This document shows, one piece after another, positions 1 through 4,993 of a stretch of 5,884 bases of DNA. Below the pieces are notes generated by a model. The model had not been told where the DNA came from, did not search any database, and worked only from the letters and a program-made list of their open reading frames with translations. A program made the translations under genes and the position numbers. Within the stretch, counting starts at the first letter, position 1. Every line of letters starts with the position of its first letter. This DNA comes from Roseovarius sp. (GTDB taxonomy: Bacteria > Pseudomonadota > Alphaproteobacteria > Rhodobacterales > Rhodobacteraceae), in assembly GCA_023260815.1 (NCBI GenBank), contig JALQUE010000202.1, forward strand, positions 1 through 5,884, given 5' to 3'.

Positions 1-174
1 GTGATCCGCAACATACCCGCGATGGTCTGTCAAAACTGCGGGGAGGAATACGTTGCAGACCGCACGGCGATTGGACTGGACCGGATGCGGGGCAATGGCT
101 TTACCGCAACGGGTTCGACCGACCGGATGATCGTGCCCGTGCTCGACTATGTTGAACCCGGATCATCGGAATGA
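1..174 (+). CDS. YgiT-type zinc-finger protein, 3' part (5' end outside window)
   Basis: This frame is open from the left edge to TGA at 172-174 (57 codons). It begins mid-domain with a hydrophobic strand (VIRNIPAMV) followed by a CxxC zinc knuckle (CQNCGEEYV). That is the usual second half of YgiT-type/MqsA N-terminal zinc fingers, whose first CxxC lies about 25-30 residues earlier and would be upstream of the window. The leading GTG is therefore probably an internal valine codon rather than the start. Proteins of this family often act as the antitoxin-like partner of a small toxin, but no toxin is visible here. The tail after the knuckle (about 37 residues) is not one I recognise, and no helix-turn-helix is evident. 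The gene ends in a 4-nt ATGA overlap with the downstream cytochrome gene, so the two are probably co-translated. Family assignment is moderate; function is unassigned. Confidence 0.6.
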   Translation: MIRNIPAMVCQNCGEEYVADRTAIGLDRMRGNGFTATGSTDRMIVPVLDYVEPGSSE

Positions 175-181
175 TCCGGGT
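156..181 (+). promoter_or_regulatory. Perfect 11-bp hairpin over the stop/start junction
   Basis: The arms ACCCGGATCAT (156-166) and ATGATCCGGGT (171-181) are exact reverse complements separated by a 4-nt loop, CGGA (167-170). The stop codon of the zinc-finger gene (172-174) and the ATG of the first cytochrome gene (171-173) both lie in the 3' arm. The only Shine-Dalgarno-like bases (GGA) are in the loop, directly against the ATG. In mRNA this should hide the start until a ribosome finishing the upstream gene melts it, which is classic termination-reinitiation coupling. There is no T-tract after the stem, so a standard intrinsic terminator is unlikely. A DNA operator palindrome is an alternative. 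The structure is directly visible; the role is inferred. Confidence 0.7.
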
Positions 182-683
182 AGCGGCGGTCCTGCTGGCG
201 TTTCTGTGTGCCGTTGTCGTTCGCGCGCAGCAGGACCCGTTCGCCTTCATGCCCGACGGGGGACGCGGTACCCTTGATACGGTATTCGCCGATGCCGAGG
301 CACGCACCTGGGCTCTGGGTCAGTACATGACCGCAGAGGCATGGCAGAGCGAAATCGCCACGCGCACCCCGGACCTCGCGGAAAAGCCTCGCGCGACGCT
401 CGCAGCCTACCTTTCGGTGATCGCACCCTACGAGGAGGACCTGCCTGGCGATCTTCCGCCGGACGGGCGCGACATCGCGCTGGCGCAATGCCTGTCCTGT
501 CATTCGTTGTTCACGGGATACCTCATGCAGCGGCGGGATCGCGCGGGCTGGCTGTCGACCTTCGCGTCGCCCTTTCACAGGGTCATCGAGATCACGCCTC
601 AGGAACGCGAAATATTCGCGGACTACTCGGCGATCAACATGCCCATGCGACTCGAGGACGTTCCGCCGGAACTGCGCTTTTGA
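171..683 (+). CDS. Exported small monohaem c-type cytochrome-like protein (copy A)
   Basis: A 170-residue exported protein. Residues 1-19 form a Sec signal peptide (hydrophobic core VAAVLLAFLCAVVV, likely cleavage at VRA|QQ), so it should act in the periplasm. One haem c attachment motif, CLSCH, lies at residues 107-111 inside the block DGRDIALAQCLSCH. It is followed by W127, H136, an EREIFADY helix, and M157/M159. Residues 30-80 look like a degenerate copy of the 98-152 module, with FADAE (39-43) at the CxxCH position. The start is the only plausible one: an in-frame TGA lies 18 nt upstream, and ATG at 171 overlaps the preceding stop as ATGA and sits in a hairpin. No good ribosome binding site precedes it. 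It is paralogous to the next gene, with shared stretches DLPxDGRDI and VIPPELR/VPPELR. I do not recognise a named family; electron transfer or redox sensing is plausible but unproven. Confidence 0.85.
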   Translation: MIRVAAVLLAFLCAVVVRAQQDPFAFMPDGGRGTLDTVFADAEARTWALGQYMTAEAWQSEIATRTPDLAEKPRATLAAYLSVIAPYEEDLPGDLPPDGRDIALAQCLSCHSLFTGYLMQRRDRAGWLSTFASPFHRVIEITPQEREIFADYSAINMPMRLEDVPPELRF

Positions 684-696
684 TGGGAGGAGCGAC

Positions 697-1236
697 ATGA
701 TGAAGCTGCGTTATCTTTTCATATCACTGTTGTTTGCCGGAGTCGCAGCGGCGCAACAGGCCGACGACTTGTTCTCGTTCATTCCGCCGGGCGGACGTAC
801 ATTGCTTGAGCAGGCTCTGGCCGACGGCGATCCGTCGCTGTCCGAATCCTTCGCGTCTGCGCGGACGTCGACAGAGTGGCTCGAACGCCTGTCCTTACCT
901 GACAGCAAGACCGGGGCAGCGCTCGACGATTGGGGGCGTCAGACACTCGCCGACTACCTTGCCTATACGGGCGCTATCGGGGCCGTAACCGATCTTCCCT
1001 CGGATGGCCGAGACATCATGTTGGCGCGCTGCCAATCTTGCCACATCATCACCGTGACCGTCACCCAAGCCCGGAGCCGTGAGGCGTGGCTTGCGACACT
1101 CGGAAGAACAAGCCACGTCGAAATCCCGATAAGCGAGGTGGAACGGAGCCAATTGGCTGATTACCTCGCGGTGAATGCAGGCCTGCCGATAGACGTCATC
1201 CCGCCCGAGCTGCGCGCGGGAGGGGCGTCCTATTGA
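697..1236 (+). CDS. Exported small monohaem c-type cytochrome-like protein (copy B)
   Basis: A 179-residue paralogue of the preceding protein, starting 13 nt after its stop. GGAGG at 686-690 lies 6 nt before the first ATG; the second ATG at 700 is also possible. Residues 1-19 are a Sec signal peptide (MMKLRYLFISLLFAGVAAA), so the protein is predicted periplasmic. The haem motif CQSCH is at 112-116, followed by W131, H140 and the helix SQLADYLAVN. No methionine follows the haem motif, so Met cannot be the sixth ligand; H140, at the same +9 offset from the Trp as H136 in copy A, is the best candidate. Residues 33-92 repeat the 104-160 module (GGR...EWL...LADYLAYTG against DGR...AWL...LADYLAVN), but with LADGD where CxxCH should be. 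The role is unknown; its place directly before the MBOAT gene suggests a job connected with cell-envelope acylation or its redox control. Confidence 0.87.
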   Translation: MMKLRYLFISLLFAGVAAAQQADDLFSFIPPGGRTLLEQALADGDPSLSESFASARTSTEWLERLSLPDSKTGAALDDWGRQTLADYLAYTGAIGAVTDLPSDGRDIMLARCQSCHIITVTVTQARSREAWLATLGRTSHVEIPISEVERSQLADYLAVNAGLPIDVIPPELRAGGASY

Positions 1237-1248
1237 TGGTCGGGGCAC

Positions 1249-2604
1249 ATGGCATATACGTCCCTCGGTTTCTGGTTGTTCCTTGGTGCGGTGCTGGTTG
1301 GCGTTGCGCTTTTGCCCACCCGACATCGTGCCCTGTGGCTTATCCTGGCAAGCCTCTGGTTTTATGCCGCGGCAGACCCGATGCGCCTTCTTTGGCTTGG
1401 CGGAGTGATGGCCATCGCCGTCGCCGTATCGGCGGCGAAAGATTTTGCCGCGGCGAAGGTCTTTCAGAGCGGCGGTATTGTCGGTCTGATTGTGCTGCTG
1501 ATCTGGGCAAAGTTCCCGGACGCTTTCGGCCTGCCGGACCCCAACGCGCCTCCCGGGCTGTCGTTCATCGTGTTCACCGCTACCGCTCTCATCGTCGAGA
1601 GCGCCAGGCGCGGCCCGCTATGGCGTATCCCGGACGAAGTCCTGCACCTCGCGTGGTTCCCCAAGCTCCTGGCCGGGCCGATCGAACGTCCACAAACGTT
1701 GATCCCGCAATTCCCATCGGTCGCAATCCGTCCGAGACTTGCCGTTCTGGGGGTCACACTTCTGATCTCGGGACTCGTCAAGAAGCTTGTCATCGCCGAT
1801 AATCTGGCTCCAGTCGTGGATGCCGCCTACGCCATTCCCGCATTCGCGACGCCGATGGATCTTGTGACGGCGACATATTTTTTCGCCTTTCAGATCTATT
1901 GTGATTTCTCTGGCTACGCGGATGTCGCGCTTGGCCTTTCCGCGCTCGTCGGTCTGCGGCTGTCGCGCAATTTCGAGCAGCCTTACCTGTCGCCGACGGT
2001 GGGTGAGTTCTGGGCGTCGCGCTGGCACATCACCCTTGGACACTGGTTCCGGGACTATGTCTATATTTCGCTGGGCGGCAGCAGGCAGGGCAGGGCGCGC
2101 CAAGCTGCGAATCTGATGATTGTCTTTCTGCTTTCGGGGCTCTGGCACGCCGGGCTGGGCTACGGCGTCGGCTGGGGGTTCGTGATTTGGGGCGCCTTGA
2201 ACGGGGCGTTTGTCATCATGGAACTCTGGCTGCCATCACCACGGAGCTTGGCGGCACGCATACTGCGCACCGTGGTGACCTTTCACCTGATCCTTCTGAC
2301 CTGGGTCTTCTTCCGTGCTGCCACGCCGATCGACGCGATTACCATCCTAGGACGCGTTGCAGCGAACCTATCCGACCTTGTTCATATCCTGCCATCGTAT
2401 CCCTTCAGCGCCGATCAGCGCCTTGGCGCGATGCTCATCGGTGCCCTTCTAATGGCAGAGATTGCCTCGGCGCCGAAGCCCATGGCCGAACGGATTGCGG
2501 ATGCGCCGCTTCCGCTGCGATGGGCGGGGCTTTATGTGGGTATGGCAGCACTTCTCGTGATGGGGCGTTGGCAGGACACAGGGTTCATCTATGCCGGGTT
2601 CTGA
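1249..2604 (+). CDS. MBOAT-family membrane O-acyltransferase (AlgI/DltB type)
   Basis: A 451-residue polytopic membrane protein. Family hallmarks are clear: GPIERP (143-148), the DFSGYADVALGLS block from D219, the RWHIT...WFRDYVYISLGG block (R258 to about residue 276), and SGLWH ending in H300, the invariant histidine of MBOAT enzymes. AlgI-like proteins hand an acyl group from a cytoplasmic donor through the membrane to an extracytoplasmic partner that acylates a polysaccharide or similar target. It is somewhat shorter than typical AlgI (around 500 residues). The usual PxGISFxTFxxxxYxxD region is diverged to PPGLSFIVFTATALIVES. The ATG at 1249 is the first start after an in-frame stop at 1234 and follows CGGGG at close spacing, 12 nt after the cytochrome stop, so coupling is likely. 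The 3' end overlaps the SGNH gene by 14 nt. The acceptor substrate is unknown, and the algI symbol is withheld because no alginate genes are visible. Confidence 0.93.
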   Translation: MAYTSLGFWLFLGAVLVGVALLPTRHRALWLILASLWFYAAADPMRLLWLGGVMAIAVAVSAAKDFAAAKVFQSGGIVGLIVLLIWAKFPDAFGLPDPNAPPGLSFIVFTATALIVESARRGPLWRIPDEVLHLAWFPKLLAGPIERPQTLIPQFPSVAIRPRLAVLGVTLLISGLVKKLVIADNLAPVVDAAYAIPAFATPMDLVTATYFFAFQIYCDFSGYADVALGLSALVGLRLSRNFEQPYLSPTVGEFWASRWHITLGHWFRDYVYISLGGSRQGRARQAANLMIVFLLSGLWHAGLGYGVGWGFVIWGALNGAFVIMELWLPSPRSLAARILRTVVTFHLILLTWVFFRAATPIDAITILGRVAANLSDLVHILPSYPFSADQRLGAMLIGALLMAEIASAPKPMAERIADAPLPLRWAGLYVGMAALLVMGRWQDTGFIYAGF

Positions 2605-3541
2605 CGACAGCTGGCACCCTACGCGCCTTGCAGTTTTCGTCGTGCTGGCGGTGCTGATCTACGCTGGTCTCTTTTTATGGTCCGACCACATCCTGGAGCC
2701 AAGGAGCGACCGGAACCCGTTCTTTCGGATCACGCAGGCGAAGCCTCACACCAACTGGATTGTGCTGGGTGCCTCCCACGCCCTGCCGCTTGGTTTTGAG
2801 GGCGTGCCGACCATGGTGCGGGACGTCGCCGGAGCGGACACGCTCACGCTTGCTGTCGCCGGCGGCGGGCCTGCCGTATCGCGGCTCGTTGCCGAGCGTT
2901 ACTTCGCGGATCACGATACGGATGGCGTACTCGTGGTACTTGATACATTTGCCTTTCTCGATCCAAGGTGGAACGAGGCGCGTTTGGCGGACGCCGACAT
3001 TCTGCCGAAGATCCCGGCCGATCTGCAGACACTGCGGGCGTTCATCCGCGCATTGTCGCGTGGGCTGCCCGCCCGGACCGTCCTTGCTTACGCGACCGGT
3101 TTTTCACGGATCAACGACCAGAGCCGTTTCGAAACGGATCGCTGGGACGCCGAGGCGAGGTTTGACAGCGCTCCGCGACCGTCGGATGCCGCCGATGCCG
3201 CACGGATTTCTTATCTCTATCCCGACACCCCTTCGGAGATGACGGTCGAGCGCGCTTTCGCCGATATCGAGGGGATGGTCAGACTTGCACGGTCCCATGG
3301 AACGCGGATCGTCCTCGTTTATCCGCCCCTTCCGGATAGGTTCCGTACCCAAATGCCAGACCTCTCCAACATCGAGATGAGACTGGCGGCCGAGGCAGGG
3401 CGGCTTGGTGTTCCACTGATCGATCACCGGACACTGATTCCTGAGTCGCGGTACTATTTCGACACTGATCACCTGAACCGGGCCGGCGTGGAGCTATGGT
3501 TGGTGAACGGATTAAGCAGCATCCTGCGCCCTTCCGAGTGA
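2591..3541 (+). CDS. Membrane-anchored SGNH-hydrolase-like acyltransferase partner of the MBOAT protein
   Basis: A 316-residue protein with one N-terminal membrane segment (about residues 13-30) and a large domain expected to face the periplasm. The domain fits a diverged SGNH/GDSL fold. Block I is IVLGASHA with candidate nucleophile S62; a Gly-rich turn, AVAGGGP, lies at about 88-94; a C-terminal D291-T-D-H294 supplies the DxxH Asp/His pair. The usual Asn block (GxND) is not obvious. Strands VLVVLDTFAF (113-122) and TRIVLVYPP (about 238-246) fit the alternating alpha/beta core. It starts inside the MBOAT gene (14-nt overlap), a strong sign of joint function, like DltD with DltB or AlgJ/AlgX with AlgI. 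The likely reaction is transfer (or removal) of an acyl group on an extracytoplasmic glycan. Overall role is fairly sure from context; the precise family is not. Confidence 0.78.
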   Translation: MPGSDDSWHPTRLAVFVVLAVLIYAGLFLWSDHILEPRSDRNPFFRITQAKPHTNWIVLGASHALPLGFEGVPTMVRDVAGADTLTLAVAGGGPAVSRLVAERYFADHDTDGVLVVLDTFAFLDPRWNEARLADADILPKIPADLQTLRAFIRALSRGLPARTVLAYATGFSRINDQSRFETDRWDAEARFDSAPRPSDAADAARISYLYPDTPSEMTVERAFADIEGMVRLARSHGTRIVLVYPPLPDRFRTQMPDLSNIEMRLAAEAGRLGVPLIDHRTLIPESRYYFDTDHLNRAGVELWLVNGLSSILRPSE

Positions 3542-3603
3542 CAGCCGTCAATGCCGCGCGTGGCGATCTAACAGAGACTGAATGTAAAGTTCGGAGATTC
3601 GTC

Positions 3604-4263
3604 ATGTCATGCTTTGTAAAAACGTCAACTCCAATGGGGGTCACGCGCCGATCCATGATGATCGGCACCGCGCTCGGATTGGCCATGGCCCCGGCGGGAA
3701 AGGCGGTGGCCAATCCGGTTTCGGAACTGACCGTCACAGAGGCGCTGCGACAGCGGCGCTCGACCCGTGCGTTTGCCGAGCGCCCTGTCGATCCGGCGCT
3801 GGTGGGCGAACTCCTATGGGCCGCCTTCGGCATTAACCGACCCTCGAGCGGGTTGCACACCGCGCCCTCTTGGCGCGGAGCCGCGGATACCATGATCCAC
3901 GTGGCGTCTGCAGAGGGTGTAGCGGTGTACGATCCGCAAGCTGATACGGCAATGACGAGGCATGCGGCCGACCTTCGCGCGATCCTGTCACCGCAACCGT
4001 TCGTTGCCACGGCTCCGATCTGTCTGCTTCATATCTCTGACCTGCGCCGGCTGGTTGCGGCGCAGGAAGATCAGGAAAAACGGGTCATTGCCCAGGTTGA
4101 CGCCGCGATTGTCGCGCAGAACGTCTACCTCTTCGCGGCTGCCCGGGGCTTGGGAACCTGTCTGGTTGGCGGGGTTGATCGGACCCGAATTACCGAGGCG
4201 CTATCCCTTGCCGAACACGAATTCGTTGCGTTCGTCCAGCCGGTCGGCTGGCCTGTGGAATAG
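3604..4263 (+). CDS. Tat-exported nitroreductase-family (SagB-like) flavoprotein
   Basis: A 219-residue protein. The N-terminus carries a twin-arginine signal (TRRSMMIG, R15/R16, then a hydrophobic stretch and likely cleavage AVA|NP at 36/37), pointing to folded, cofactor-loaded export. The mature part begins with the nitroreductase signature ALRQRRSTRAF (47-57), whose arginines and Ser normally bind FMN phosphate. LLWAAFGINR and HTAPSWRG follow, typical of the SagB/nitroreductase group, then a late ARGLGTCLVGG. These enzymes use FMN for two-electron redox or dehydrogenation chemistry; the substrate here is unknown. The ATG at 3604 is preferred because GGAGA (3593-3597) lies 6 nt upstream. 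A longer start at GTG 3496 would bury the Tat signal inside the protein. The 62-nt gap before it may hold a promoter, but I could not identify one. It is followed 9 nt later by the DUF3775 gene. Confidence 0.88.
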   Translation: MSCFVKTSTPMGVTRRSMMIGTALGLAMAPAGKAVANPVSELTVTEALRQRRSTRAFAERPVDPALVGELLWAAFGINRPSSGLHTAPSWRGAADTMIHVASAEGVAVYDPQADTAMTRHAADLRAILSPQPFVATAPICLLHISDLRRLVAAQEDQEKRVIAQVDAAIVAQNVYLFAAARGLGTCLVGGVDRTRITEALSLAEHEFVAFVQPVGWPVE

Positions 4264-4272
4264 GGGGCGGTG

Positions 4273-4698
4273 ATGTCGCAAACAGCCAGCGATCCCCTTG
4301 TCGAACTCGGCGTTTCGGTGGACACGGTCCGCGCGCTCATCGACCTTGCACGCGATATTCAGGGAAAATCGGCTTCGACACTTTTCGATGACGAGGAGGC
4401 GGATCCAGACGAGGTCGAGCTGGACGTGATAGAAGACCGTGGATCCGACCCTGCAGAATTGGAATTCCAGACCCTGATCGAAGACCTGTCCGAGGATGCG
4501 CAGTCTGACCTGGTTGCGCTCATGTGGCTGGGTCGGGGAGATGGCGACTGGCCGGACCTGAGGATCATGGCCGCCGAACGCCGCGAAACACCCACGTTCT
4601 CCTATCTCAGGGCAACCCCGCTTGTGGCCGAGTACCTCGCAGCGGGTCTGTCCGCACTGGAGGACGAGGCGAACGCCGTCGAAGGACATCCGGTCTAG
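4273..4698 (+). CDS. DUF3775 family protein
   Basis: A 141-residue, strongly acidic, probably cytoplasmic protein with no signal peptide or membrane segment. The C-terminal part has the DUF3775 hallmark LSEDAQSDLVALMWLGRGDG (72-91) followed by TPTFSYLRATPLVAEYLAAGL (107-127 region). The N-terminal helix (VDTVRALIDLARDIQ) is followed by a linker with a loosely repeated element (ADPDEVELDVIED at 43-55 and SDPAELEFQTLIED at 58-71). The function of DUF3775 is not established. A GTG at 4270 is in frame, but AGGGGG (4262-4267) is spaced 5 nt from the ATG at 4273, so I prefer the ATG. It is close behind the nitroreductase gene (9-nt gap), so the two are probably one transcript, with ftsH following after 295 nt. 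Confidence 0.85.
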   Translation: MSQTASDPLVELGVSVDTVRALIDLARDIQGKSASTLFDDEEADPDEVELDVIEDRGSDPAELEFQTLIEDLSEDAQSDLVALMWLGRGDGDWPDLRIMAAERRETPTFSYLRATPLVAEYLAAGLSALEDEANAVEGHPV

Positions 4699-4993
4699 GT
4701 GCAATTGTCCGCCGTCAATTCGCCCACTCTGGAATCCGCACAAGCTGTCGTCCTCGGCAGGAGTGGCGAGTTGGGAGACGGCTTGGCCGGAACGCCCTTT
4801 GGGTGCGAAAGCACAGGCCAGTGGACCGTTGTGGGTGGGGGAGCGCCGGGCCGATCCGGCGTGTGCCAGGCCGAGCGGTTCGGGGGAGACCCGGACGGTG
4901 ATGATGGCCACGTCGGATCTGGTTTGCCGATCCCGAAAACCGAGCGGCAGACAATGATTGCTCTGGCCTCAGGGCCATCGGAGGAAAGGGCGC
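4699..4993 (+). other. Intergenic/leader region before ftsH, no convincing gene
   Basis: Open frames cross this stretch, but their translations are compositionally odd (Gly/Arg/Ser-rich), lack recognisable motifs and start sites with ribosome binding sites, and run into the ftsH or DUF3775 coding sequence. Visible structure includes a GTGC-GAAA-GCAC tetraloop hairpin (4803-4814) enclosed by TGGCC/GGCCA (4784-4788 with 4816-4820). There is also CGCCGG/CCGGCG (4844-4849 with 4856-4861, 6-nt loop), and TGGCC/GGCCA (4964-4968 with 4973-4977) immediately before the ftsH ribosome binding site. None is followed by a T-tract, so no intrinsic terminator is called. No clear sigma-70 or heat-shock promoter was found by eye. 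Confidence 0.55.
4980..4985 (+). promoter_or_regulatory. Ribosome binding site of ftsH
   Basis: GGAGGA is a near-perfect anti-16S match 8 nt before GTG 4994. It decides the non-ATG start; the only other in-frame candidate before the upstream stop at 4955 is TTG 4958, which has no such site. It sits 2 nt after a short TGGCC/GGCCA hairpin. Confidence 0.85.

Larger units (their letters stand above)
171..1236 (+). repeat. Tandem paralogous gene pair, each with an internal two-module duplication
   Basis: At protein level the region holds four related modules. Each has the skeleton GR-x(26-27)-W followed by a later [AD]Y helix. In copy A the GR-to-W pairs are R32/W58 and R100/W127; in copy B they are R34/W61 and R105/W131. 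Only the second module of each protein keeps CxxCH. The corresponding bases of the first modules read FADAE and LADGD, which resemble each other. This suggests that the internal duplication and haem loss came before the gene duplication. The alignment was made by eye; nucleotide identity between the copies is low. Confidence 0.65.

Noticed and set aside
3496..3603. Upstream extension of the nitroreductase start to GTG 3496.
   Set aside because: It would overlap the SGNH gene and place the twin-arginine signal about 50 residues into the protein; ATG 3604 has a good ribosome binding site.
4844..4861. CGCCGG/CCGGCG hairpin as a terminator of the nitroreductase-DUF3775 operon.
   Set aside because: No T-tract follows; the downstream bases are GC-rich.
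4201..4911. Long open frame on the - strand (236 codons).
   Set aside because: It lies antisense over the well-supported DUF3775 gene; long antisense frames are expected in GC-rich coding DNA, and no motif is visible.
4924..4956. TTGCCG ... GACAAT as a possible sigma-70 promoter for ftsH.
   Set aside because: Spacing of 20 nt is too long and both hexamers match weakly.
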